Part shown: in pieces, positions 34,450 to 41,958 of the stretch | Position numbering within the stretch: the stretch's first letter is position 1 | Layout of the letters: each line of letters opens with the position of its first letter | Assembly: GCA_049334165.1 (NCBI GenBank) | Contig: JBEGHD010000012.1 | Direction: 5' to 3' (one strand) | Source of the DNA: JBEGHD01 sp049334165 | Lineage (GTDB): Bacteria; Bacteroidota; Bacteroidia; Flavobacteriales_D; Sanyastnellaceae | DNA length: 64,000 bases | Notes under the pieces: generated by a model | Database searches by the model: none | Told to the model about the DNA's origin: nothing | What the model saw: the letters and a program-made list of their open reading frames with translations, nothing else | Program-made: the position numbers and the translations under genes

Positions 34450-34473
34450 TCGGCAGGAAAACAGAATTTTGAG

Positions 34474-34527
34474 AGCCGGACGTCATGCTGAACTCGATTC
34501 AGTATTAGCATGACGTCCGGCTTTTTC
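34474..34527. terminator. long perfect hairpin, bidirectional terminator
   Basis: A 16-base perfect stem (34474-34489 with 34507-34522), a 17-base loop and five T. It lies between the convergent haloperoxidase-like and M3 peptidase genes. The loop contains GAACTCGATTCAG, and stem plus loop resemble the dispersed GTCATGCTGAACT-type repeats of Bacteroidota. Confidence 0.85.
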
Positions 34528-34529
34528 AT

Positions 34530-36257
34530 TTAGAGTTTTTCTAACTCCTCCTTGATAAAGCTTGCCAGCTCGCTGACGTACTCTGGAGAGAAGTCAAACT
34601 TTATTCCTGCAGTCTCATAAATCTCACCAATGGTTTTTGTGTAGCCGAGCGAAAGAGCCTTTTTGTAGTCGGTGAGTGCTTTCTTAGGATCTTGCTTGTA
34701 GTTTCTCCACACAGCAATTGCGCCCAGCTGAGCCATTCCGTACTCGATGTAGTAGAAAGGAACTTCAAAAAGGTGGAGTTGCTTTTGCCACGCTATTTTT
34801 TTGGCTTTTTCGTAGCCACTCCAATCCACCAGGTCGCTGCCGAGTTCGTCCTCAATCCTTAACCACGCTTGGGTTCGTTGCTCTTCTGTGTGATTGGGGT
34901 TTTCGTAAATCCAGTGTTGAAACTTATCGATTATTGCAATCCAGGGTAGCGCTGAAAGCACATCCTGAAGTTGTTCTTTTTTGGCTCTTCTCAGGTCTTC
35001 GGGATTCGAATAAAAAATGTCCCAATGATCCATTGTGAGGAGCTCCATTGCCATTGAGGCCAGCTCGGCAACTTCGCTCGGACAGTTTTTGAAAGCTGCC
35101 AGTTGCAAGTCTCTCGAAAGGAAAGAGTGCACCGCATGACCTCCTTCGTGCATCATGGTGACCATGTCGCGCGGAGTTCCCACGGCATTCATGAAAATGA
35201 ACGGAACACCAACTTCGTAAAGCGGGTAGTTGAAACCTCCGGGCGATTTGCCGTCTTTAGATTCCAGGTCGAGGTAACCGAGCTCGTCCATAGTTCTAAG
35301 GCATTCGCCAAAATAAGGATCGACCTTGTTGAACACTGCGATAGATTTCTCAACCAGCTCCTCAGCAGTTTCAAACGGTTTGAGCGGCCCTTTGCCAGTC
35401 GGATCCACCGCCATATCGTATGGTTTGAGAGTGTCGAGCTGAAGTTGTTCTTTGCGCTCTTTGGCAAAGGTTTCAACCACAGGTTTCACTGCTGTGCGAA
35501 TACTCTCATGAAAATCGAAGCAATCTTCGGGAGTGTAGTCGAAGCGACCCAGATCGTCAAATTTGTAGTCGCGATAGTTTTTGTAATCTGCGTTTTTGGC
35601 GATTTGCGAGCGGAGCTTCACCAGGTCCGTAAAAATTCTATCCAGATCCTCCCTCACGGCCGCCCTCGCGTCCTGAACTTTTTCATAAACCAACTTACGG
35701 TGATCTCTGTCCGTTTTTTGCAATTCGGCACCTGCTCTTGGCATTGTAAGTTTCTTTCCGTCTAGCTCAATGGTGAGGTTCCCTGCAACTTTTCCAAATT
35801 CCTGCGCCTTCTCTCTCACTTCCGAGAGCAAAGGAATATTGACTTCGCGAAAGAGCTCAATTTCCTTTTCGATCTTTCTCAAATAGATGAAGTACCCTTT
35901 GTCTTTAGGTAGCTCATCCGTATATGGGCAGTCGACCAGCTTGCGATTCAACTCATTGGAGTAGGGAGCAATCTTCGGCTGAATCTCGCGAACAAAAAAC
36001 TGATAGTCTTTTTCCTTTTCCTCATCAGTTGTGTCGATAGACATTCTGATGTAACGCCATGCAGCATTTTCTTCAAGCACCGATTCGAGTTCGCTGAGGT
36101 CCAGCAACCACTTTTTCAGGTCTTCCTTAGATTTTATAGGTCTTTCTTTGAGGTCGACAAAATATGGCTCCAGATCGTCCCACGAATCTATCTTGAGATT
36201 TTCCGGTAGAAAAATTCTCGGCTTTCTGGGTTGCGATGTAGTTACTTCGGTGCTCAT
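34530..36257 (-). CDS. M3 family oligoendopeptidase (PepF-like)
   Basis: 575 aa. The zinc-binding HEGGH lies at residues 370-374 (MMHEGGHAVHSF), and the third ligand region FKNCPSEVAELASMAMELL follows about 25 residues later. The helical N-terminal half and the GGFNYPLYEVGVPFIFMN segment are those of M3B oligopeptidases. No signal peptide is seen, so it degrades short peptides in the cytoplasm. It stands alone between the bidirectional terminator and the divergent side of DUF5606. Confidence 0.93.
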   Translation of the reverse strand: MSTEVTTSQPRKPRIFLPENLKIDSWDDLEPYFVDLKERPIKSKEDLKKWLLDLSELESVLEENAAWRYIRMSIDTTDEEKEKDYQFFVREIQPKIAPYSNELNRKLVDCPYTDELPKDKGYFIYLRKIEKEIELFREVNIPLLSEVREKAQEFGKVAGNLTIELDGKKLTMPRAGAELQKTDRDHRKLVYEKVQDARAAVREDLDRIFTDLVKLRSQIAKNADYKNYRDYKFDDLGRFDYTPEDCFDFHESIRTAVKPVVETFAKERKEQLQLDTLKPYDMAVDPTGKGPLKPFETAEELVEKSIAVFNKVDPYFGECLRTMDELGYLDLESKDGKSPGGFNYPLYEVGVPFIFMNAVGTPRDMVTMMHEGGHAVHSFLSRDLQLAAFKNCPSEVAELASMAMELLTMDHWDIFYSNPEDLRRAKKEQLQDVLSALPWIAIIDKFQHWIYENPNHTEEQRTQAWLRIEDELGSDLVDWSGYEKAKKIAWQKQLHLFEVPFYYIEYGMAQLGAIAVWRNYKQDPKKALTDYKKALSLGYTKTIGEIYETAGIKFDFSPEYVSELASFIKEELEKL

Positions 36258-36308
36258 GGAAATTAATTATAGGAATCAGTGAAAATAAAACTGAAAAGAA
36301 GAATAGGT

Positions 36309-36767
36309 CTACTCCTCTTCACCAGACTTGTCAGACTTACTTTCAGCAGGCTCTTCGTCTTCGCTTTCTTCCTCTTTTGCCACTTCCAGCAAGTTGTGAT
36401 CGTGAAGCAAGTTGTACCAGCTGAAAAGCTTTTTCAGGTCAGATTGATACACTCGGTCTTCGTCATAATCGGGCAACACTTGTACCATGTAGTCGCGCAT
36501 TTCCTGGGCAGAAGATTTTTTGGGGTCGATGGCTTTTCCACCTTCTTCCTTATCATAAATCTCCTGGTATACTTCAGCCAGTGGTACATCGTCACTGTAA
36601 GTGTAAATGCTGATGTCTTCCAAAGCACTGATTTTGTGAGCTGCATAAACAGGCATCTTTTTGCCATCGTTCAATGATTCTACAATCAGGCTGTTTTTTG
36701 ATTGGGTCACCACTTTGAACAGTCCCGGCTTTCCGCTGATGGAAAGTAAATCTTTCAATACGATCAT
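36309..36767 (-). CDS. DUF5606 domain-containing protein
   Basis: 152 aa. The ~125-residue conserved part begins LKDLLSISGKPGLFKVVTQSKNSLIVESL and includes KKMPVYAAHKISALEDISIYT and YQSDLKKLFSWYNLLHDHNLL. This is a short protein family restricted to Bacteroidota with no assigned role. The last ~25 residues are an acidic low-complexity tail. Confidence 0.85.
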   Translation of the reverse strand: MIVLKDLLSISGKPGLFKVVTQSKNSLIVESLNDGKKMPVYAAHKISALEDISIYTYSDDVPLAEVYQEIYDKEEGGKAIDPKKSSAQEMRDYMVQVLPDYDEDRVYQSDLKKLFSWYNLLHDHNLLEVAKEEESEDEEPAESKSDKSGEEE

Positions 36768-36792
36768 AAATGTGTTGCTAAATTTTGGTGCG

Positions 36793-36800
36793 CAAAGGTA
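36793..36800 (-). promoter_or_regulatory. candidate -7 element of the DUF5606 gene
   Basis: The minus strand reads TACCTTTG (TAnnTTTG), 25 bases upstream of the start codon. Confidence 0.45.
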
Positions 36801-36848
36801 ATTAAAGTCAACGTTGGAGAAAATGAAAAATCTTTGGTTTCCAGCGTG

Positions 36849-37301
36849 TCAAACAAGCTCTTTGTAATCGGGTATCTCCTTTAAAAACGAGTAGCTTTTT
36901 TCTCGGTGGTTTATCATGCAGCAGAAGTGTTGCAGGCCATTTGTCACAGCCATAAACGGCACTTGAAGTTGCATGTTGTAGCGAGCCGCCTGGTCAAAGG
37001 TGTCCTGGGTAATTTTGATTTTAGGAGCTTTGCATTCCACGAGGAGTCTCGGAGCTCCGTCTTTTGCAAAAGCAACGATGTCACTTCGCTTTTGAAGACT
37101 ATTTACTTTCAAACCTTTTTCGAGAGACATCAAAGAAAGTGGAAATCCTTTGTCTTCGTGAAGATACATCACAAAGTGCTGACGAACCCATTCCTCTGGG
37201 GTAAGCACGAGATATTTCTTTCTTATTTCATCAAAAATGTAGTGCTGCTCTTTTTCCTTTTTAATCTTAAAAGGGTAGGGCGGAAGGTTCAATTCTTGCA
37301 T
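36849..37301 (-). CDS. stand-alone HsdR N-terminal-type nuclease domain protein
   Basis: 150 aa. It matches the type I restriction HsdR N-terminal domain with a PD-(D/E)xK-like core: SDIVAFAKDGAPRLLVECKAP (Asp, then ECK), followed by AARYNMQLQVPFMAVTNGLQHFCC. No motor domain, HsdM or HsdS is nearby, so this is not a restriction system in itself. Solitary copies are common in Bacteroidota and may serve in repair or be regulatory. Its promoter element practically abuts the start codon. Confidence 0.85.
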   Translation of the reverse strand: MQELNLPPYPFKIKKEKEQHYIFDEIRKKYLVLTPEEWVRQHFVMYLHEDKGFPLSLMSLEKGLKVNSLQKRSDIVAFAKDGAPRLLVECKAPKIKITQDTFDQAARYNMQLQVPFMAVTNGLQHFCCMINHREKSYSFLKEIPDYKELV

Positions 37302-37306
37302 GAGCG

Positions 37307-37314
37307 CAAAGATA
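37307..37314 (-). promoter_or_regulatory. candidate -7 element, near-leaderless start
   Basis: The minus strand reads TATCTTTG, ending five bases before the ATG of the HsdR-N protein. Transcription would begin at or within a few bases of the start codon. Confidence 0.5.
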
Positions 37315-37422
37315 GTTGAACCGAAACATCTGAGATTTGAATGGATTCGGCTTAACTAGGAAATCACTTTAATTTTAGCTCGCCTCCATAGAAGTTCAAT
37401 CCAAAAGTTAACTTAGCGGCCT

Positions 37423-38499
37423 ATGACTCTTTTGATATTCTACTTATTGTTAGCTTTAGTAGTCTCGTTCTATTGCTCCATTGCAGAGGCTGTTTTACTC
37501 AGCGTCACACCGAGCTACATCGAATCTCAGATGGCGCAGGGCAAAGCCTGGAGCAAAACACTGCTTCGCTTCAAAACAGATATTGATCGCCCGTTGTCGG
37601 CAATTCTTTCCTTAAACACCATTGCTCACACTGTGGGTGCTGCTGGAGTTGGAGCGCAGGCGTCCATCGTTTTTTCTAATATTTCTGTTGGGATTATCTC
37701 AGGAGTGCTGACGCTACTAATTTTGGTTTTTTCAGAGTTGATTCCCAAAACCATTGGCGCCAGCTATTGGAAAGGTCTTGCCCTCTTCACCACGAAAACA
37801 CTCAAGTGGCTCATTTATCTGATGTATCCTCTGGTGCTTCTCTCGAGATTGATCACCGGTGTTTTTAAGAAAAAGAAGCAGAACAAGGTGGAGAGAAGTG
37901 AGGTGATTGCCCTGGCAGAAATCGGTCAGCGGGAAGGAGTTTTTACAAGAGAAGAAGCGAGGATTCTTCGCAACCTCATTGGCTTCAGAACTATTCGCGT
38001 GAAAGACGTGATGACCCCAAGAACTGTGGTTGTTGCAGCTCGTGAAGAAATGACGGCTAAGGAATTTTCCACCGACAAGCGATTTAATCAGTATTCGAGA
38101 ATTCCACTTTTCAAAGGATCAAAAGACAACATCACCGGTTTTGTGCACAAGCACGATGTGATGCAGCATGTGGTGAGCGGAGAGCCCGATGTAAAGTTGA
38201 AAGAGCTCATGCGCGACATTGCTCTGGTCGATGAAAACGAAAGCCTTTATAAGCTCTACACTTTTTTCACTCAGAGGCGCGAGCAGGTAGCGATTGTTTC
38301 AGAAGAATTTGGTGGAACTGCTGGTATTGTGACAATGGAAGACGTTCTGGAAACCTTACTAGGGCTGGAAATTGTGGATGAGTTTGACGAGTTGGACGAC
38401 TTGCAGGATTACGCCAGAAAGCAGTGGGAAAAGCGAGCCGAAAAACGGGGAATTGATACTTCGTTTAACAATCTGCCTGACGAGGAGAAAACAGCTTAA
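37423..38499 (+). CDS. hemolysin-family CNNM/CBS membrane protein
   Basis: 358 aa. The N-terminal DUF21/CNNM membrane domain has about four hydrophobic segments (LLLALVVSFYCSIAEAVLLSVTPSY, LIPKTIGASYWKGLALF). Two CBS domains follow (VKDVMTPRTVVVAAREE; FGGTAGIVTMEDVLETLLGLEIVDEFDE). The C-terminal CorC/HlyC transporter-associated domain of longer relatives is absent, so it is the short type. It probably helps Mg or other divalent cation handling; a haemolytic role is not implied. Its end overlaps the convergent OmpA gene by four bases. Confidence 0.9.
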   Translation: MTLLIFYLLLALVVSFYCSIAEAVLLSVTPSYIESQMAQGKAWSKTLLRFKTDIDRPLSAILSLNTIAHTVGAAGVGAQASIVFSNISVGIISGVLTLLILVFSELIPKTIGASYWKGLALFTTKTLKWLIYLMYPLVLLSRLITGVFKKKKQNKVERSEVIALAEIGQREGVFTREEARILRNLIGFRTIRVKDVMTPRTVVVAAREEMTAKEFSTDKRFNQYSRIPLFKGSKDNITGFVHKHDVMQHVVSGEPDVKLKELMRDIALVDENESLYKLYTFFTQRREQVAIVSEEFGGTAGIVTMEDVLETLLGLEIVDEFDELDDLQDYARKQWEKRAEKRGIDTSFNNLPDEEKTA

Positions 38500-39659
38500 T
38501 CCTTTTCGTATAGCTCGAACTTCTTTTGTAGAATCTGAAATTCCACCCTTCGATTTTGAGCTCGGCCTTCTGCCGTGGTGTTGTCGGCAACCGGCATCTG
38601 ACTGCCGTAGTACCTCATTTTTAATCGCGATTCGTCAATTCCCTTCGAAATCATGTATTGGATCACTTGTTGCGCTCTGGCTTCAGAGAGTTCCACGTTG
38701 TAGCCATCACCACCAATGATGTCTGTATGTCCGATAATTTCCATGTAGATGGACGTACTCTTGAGCATTGTTCGCACTACTTTGTCCAGGTCTTCTTTAG
38801 CTTTTTCTGTCAGATAACTTTCATCAAAGTCGAATAGCACAGCCTGAAAAGAAATCTCTCTGACTTCGGATAGCTCCATGGGCGGGTCAGTCACATTTTC
38901 TTTGATGAGGTCGTTAACACAACTGCATTCGTCTCTCGACTTCACCGGTTTTAGACGAATGTCATCCACATAAACGTAGGCCCATTCATTTGACGATCTG
39001 GCACCTTCTTCAGCAGTTCTCCTCAAAATTTTCATGTGATTGTCGGGTAGGAAGTTGCCGATTGTCAAGTACTCTTCGCCTCCCTCTGCTACAAAAACAT
39101 CAGAAATCATGATCCATTGATCTTTTTCATCGAGCATGTGAAGCTGAGGATTGTAGAATTGAGGCTTAACCTTGATCACGTTCGAGGCTTTTCCCACGGG
39201 ACGCTTCTCGCTAAAATAGGCTCCAAAGCCATCGCACACGTAGAGGTCGTAGTCTGCTGGTGAGATGAAAATTTCGAAGCAAAACATTTCGCCCTCATTC
39301 ATCGGGCGGTTGAGTTTTATTTGCAGGTATTCGCGATAGTCTGTTTTTGTAGCTGAGAAAACAGCCATGCCAACGTAACCGTCACCTTCTCTCGCTTTTT
39401 GGTGTCCAAACATGTTGTTGGGAACTCCTACTCGCTGGCTGCAAGTGTGAAAATAATCTGGTGTTCCGCGAGCTACCTGACGCCAGGTTTTGATCGTATT
39501 CAGACTGGCCTGGTTGAAGCTCACCGGGCAGTACTGATAATCTTCAAAACCGGGATTATCGAGAATGTCCTGGCTCTGAAATTGCAAGCTGGCCGCGAAA
39601 AACAGCAACAAAAAAAGAGACCTGAAGCTGTTGCGGACAGGTCTCTTCGTGCTTTTCAT
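38496..39659 (-). CDS. OmpA family outer-membrane protein (second of a tandem pair)
   Basis: 387 aa. The signal peptide (MKSTKRPVRNSFRSLFLLLF...) is followed by a ~240-residue N-terminal beta-rich domain (DILDNPGFEDYQYCPVSFNQAS, EEYLTIGNFLPDN) and a linker, then a C-terminal OmpA peptidoglycan-binding domain (ILFDFDESYL-like FQAVLFDFDE, IIGHTDIIGGDGYNVELSEARAQQV, AQNRRVEFQI). The N-terminal domain is similar to that of the upstream OmpA gene, indicating tandem duplication. The ATG at 39659 directly precedes the basic part of the signal; an upstream ATG at 39695 is possible. Codons 5 to 17 contain a terminator-like hairpin. Confidence 0.88.
   Translation of the reverse strand: MKSTKRPVRNSFRSLFLLLFFAASLQFQSQDILDNPGFEDYQYCPVSFNQASLNTIKTWRQVARGTPDYFHTCSQRVGVPNNMFGHQKAREGDGYVGMAVFSATKTDYREYLQIKLNRPMNEGEMFCFEIFISPADYDLYVCDGFGAYFSEKRPVGKASNVIKVKPQFYNPQLHMLDEKDQWIMISDVFVAEGGEEYLTIGNFLPDNHMKILRRTAEEGARSSNEWAYVYVDDIRLKPVKSRDECSCVNDLIKENVTDPPMELSEVREISFQAVLFDFDESYLTEKAKEDLDKVVRTMLKSTSIYMEIIGHTDIIGGDGYNVELSEARAQQVIQYMISKGIDESRLKMRYYGSQMPVADNTTAEGRAQNRRVEFQILQKKFELYEKD
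39610..39647 (-). promoter_or_regulatory. terminator-like hairpin inside the OmpA signal-peptide codons
   Basis: On the minus strand AAGAGACCTG (39638-39647) pairs perfectly with CAGGTCTCTT (39615-39624) over a 13-base loop, and the transcript then reads seven U. This has the form of an intrinsic terminator but lies within coding sequence. It may end transcription from the upstream OmpA gene unless ribosomes cover it. Confidence 0.6.
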
Positions 39660-39717
39660 CTCTTTTATATTTGACGAATTAAATACGTTCAACACGATAT
39701 TTCAATAGTGATCGAGT

Positions 39718-40878
39718 TTACTGAACGACAAATTCAACTCTTCTATTTTGCGCAATACTCATTGGTGTCGGACGCGTGTTAGCAGGCTCCTTGTTTTCTT
39801 TGTTGACAGTGCCAAAGCGCGATCTGTCTAATCCTTCTTCCACCAGGAAGTCCACAACATTTTGAGCTCTTCGTAGTGCCAAATCCTTGTATTTCTCGTT
39901 GAGTTTGGCTTCGTTGAATTCGTTGTTGTCCATGTGACCAATTACGGCAACTTTCAGTTTAGGGTTTTGCTCCAAAATCTCAACTACCTTTTTCAAATCT
40001 CTTTTGGCAACTGCATTTAAGTCTGCAGTGTTGGAGCCAAAGTATACTGAGCTGGCAGCGAGTTTTTCGCCAGCCGACATGTCGTCCGTAAGATTTACAG
40101 AACGGCTGTAGATGATGTCTGGCTTAAGCGATTTGTGACCGCACTGGCATTGAGATTGAGCTTGGATTTTATTCAGGCTCACATTATCCACGTAGTAGTA
40201 TGCCAGGTATTCTTGTGGCTCAGTAAGATCTGAAGGTCTTCTCATTCGCTCGGTTTTCAACTGATCGTCTCTGTCGAAGCATCCGATAACCATGTGAGTC
40301 TCTCCACCTTTTGCAAGGTAAGTTCCGCACAAGGTGGTCCAGGAAGTCATGTCGTCAATGATTTTGTTCCCAAGCACCTCAGCGTGTCTTTCGAGTTGGA
40401 TCTCTGTAGTGCCCGATCTTGACTCTTTCTTGGGAACGATGCTCGCTCCAATTCCATTGACTGCGTATTTTGAAAGGTCAGCAAGACTCACTTCGAATTT
40501 GATGCAGTACTGTTTATTGGCTTCAAGTGGCGTTTCAAATTTAATTTGAAGGTAGCTACGTGAAGTTCTTCTTTCACGCGAATAAGCTACAAAACCACCG
40601 TAGTGCTCTCCGTCAGCTGGCTTTTGCTTTCCGTAGTTGTTGTTTGGTACATTGGCTTTATCGCCTCTGGCACCAGCAACAAACAAATCTGCTGGAGCCT
40701 CGTTGGCCGAAAGCCAGTGTTCAGCTGCATCGATTCTGCCCAGTTTTCTGATTTCATCAGCAGGGACATTCAGTGTTTCGAAGCTTGGGTTTTTCACAAG
40801 GTTTTCTCCGACTTGAGCGAAGTTGGTTTGTACGAATGCGATGATAAGTGCCGCAGCGAGTAGGATCTTGTTATTCAT
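39718..40878 (-). CDS. OmpA family outer-membrane protein (first of a tandem pair)
   Basis: 386 aa with a signal peptide (MNNKILLAAALIIAFVQTNFAQ). The N-terminal ~240 residues (NLVKNPSFETLNVPADEIRKLG, SYLQIKFETPLEANKQYCIKFEVSLADLS, ETHMVIGCFDRDD) parallel those of the next gene. The C-terminal OmpA-like domain is somewhat degenerate (AVIGHMDNNEFNEAKLNEKYKDLALRRAQNVVDFL, IAQNRRVEFVV). It should link outer membrane and peptidoglycan. Its ATG overlaps the hemE stop (ATGA), so translation is coupled to hemE. Confidence 0.88.
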   Translation of the reverse strand: MNNKILLAAALIIAFVQTNFAQVGENLVKNPSFETLNVPADEIRKLGRIDAAEHWLSANEAPADLFVAGARGDKANVPNNNYGKQKPADGEHYGGFVAYSRERRTSRSYLQIKFETPLEANKQYCIKFEVSLADLSKYAVNGIGASIVPKKESRSGTTEIQLERHAEVLGNKIIDDMTSWTTLCGTYLAKGGETHMVIGCFDRDDQLKTERMRRPSDLTEPQEYLAYYYVDNVSLNKIQAQSQCQCGHKSLKPDIIYSRSVNLTDDMSAGEKLAASSVYFGSNTADLNAVAKRDLKKVVEILEQNPKLKVAVIGHMDNNEFNEAKLNEKYKDLALRRAQNVVDFLVEEGLDRSRFGTVNKENKEPANTRPTPMSIAQNRRVEFVVQ

Positions 40879-41909
40879 TGCTTAGGTTTAAATTCTTTTA
40901 CAGTTTCAATAAAGCACTTGACATGATCGGGATTGGTGTCTGGATAAACTCCGTGACCCAAATTGGCAATATGCCGGTGTCCGCCAAAAATATGCAACAT
41001 TTTTGAAGTTTCCTTTCTAATGCTCTCGAAGCTGCCGTAAAGTACGGCCGGATCCAGATTTCCCTGGAGGGTTTTGTCCGGCCCAACGATCTTTCTCGAC
41101 TCTTCGGGATCCATGTTCCAGTCCAGTCCGATGGTGTTGCATTTTAATTGAGAAAGCTCTTTTCTCACAAAATAGGCGCCCTTGCAAAACACAGTGATCG
41201 GAACTTCGTCAATGGCGTTGCATATTTTTTCGATTGCAGGTAGTGCAAACTTCCGATAAAGATCGGGACTCAACACTCCGGCCCAACTGTCAAATACCTG
41301 CACCATATCGGCACCTGCAGCAATTTGCGCTTTCAGGTAATCGATGGTGGTGTCGGTGATGTCGTTAAGCAACTGCCGTGCCATAGCCTCTTCGGTGATG
41401 AGCATCTTGCGCGCTTTGGCGAATGTTTTGGAGCCCTGTCCCTCGGTCATGTAGCAGAAGATAGTCCATGGTGCTCCGGCAAAGCCAATGAGCGGTACGC
41501 GGTCGTTGAGCTCCTTTTTAGTAAGCTTGATGGCGTCCATCACGTAGCCCAGTTTTTCGTGCGGATCGGCAACTCGAATATTTTTTAGATCGGCTGGCGA
41601 ATCGATGGTTTTTTCGAAGTAAGGCCCCTTTCCCTTTATCATTTCGTAGTCGAGACCCATGGCTTCGGGAATAACTAAAATGTCTGAAAAGATGATCGCT
41701 GCATCTACACCGAGCAAGTCGACCGGTTGAAGAGTTACTTCGCAAGCCAGTTCAGGTGTTTGAACAAGTTCTTTGAAGCCGCTGAGTTTAGCTCTCACAG
41801 CGCGATACTCGGGAAGAATTCGTCCCGCCTGACGCATCAACCACACCGGCACTCTTTCGGTTTTTTCACCGCGTGCCGCTCTTAAGATCAAATCGTTTTT
41901 TATTGCCAT
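40875..41909 (-). CDS. hemE: uroporphyrinogen decarboxylase
   Basis: 344 aa. HemE converts uroporphyrinogen III to coproporphyrinogen III in the heme pathway, in the cytoplasm. The signature PVWLMRQAGRILPEYRAVR is near the N-terminus; GVDAAIIFSDILVIPEAMGLDYEM (catalytic Asp), GFAGAPWTIFCYMTEGQGS, MVQVFDSWAGVLSP and the late FGGHRHIANLGHGVYPDTNPDHV are all present. The ATG at 41909 fits the family start and a promoter element ending four bases upstream; an upstream ATG at 41927 lies inside that element. The gene overlaps the first OmpA gene by four bases. Confidence 0.96.
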   Translation of the reverse strand: MAIKNDLILRAARGEKTERVPVWLMRQAGRILPEYRAVRAKLSGFKELVQTPELACEVTLQPVDLLGVDAAIIFSDILVIPEAMGLDYEMIKGKGPYFEKTIDSPADLKNIRVADPHEKLGYVMDAIKLTKKELNDRVPLIGFAGAPWTIFCYMTEGQGSKTFAKARKMLITEEAMARQLLNDITDTTIDYLKAQIAAGADMVQVFDSWAGVLSPDLYRKFALPAIEKICNAIDEVPITVFCKGAYFVRKELSQLKCNTIGLDWNMDPEESRKIVGPDKTLQGNLDPAVLYGSFESIRKETSKMLHIFGGHRHIANLGHGVYPDTNPDHVKCFIETVKEFKPKQ

Positions 41910-41913
41910 GGGG

Positions 41914-41921
41914 CAAATGTA
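41914..41921 (-). promoter_or_regulatory. candidate -7 element of hemE, near-leaderless
   Basis: The minus strand reads TACATTTG, then four bases, then ATG. The transcript would start at the start codon itself. Confidence 0.5.
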
Positions 41922-41958
41922 GTGCAATGGATAAAATGAGAAAGGTGCTCAGGGAAGA

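Noticed and set aside
36849..37301. Type I restriction-modification system
   Set aside because: Only the short HsdR N-terminal domain exists; no motor domain, HsdM or HsdS in the window.
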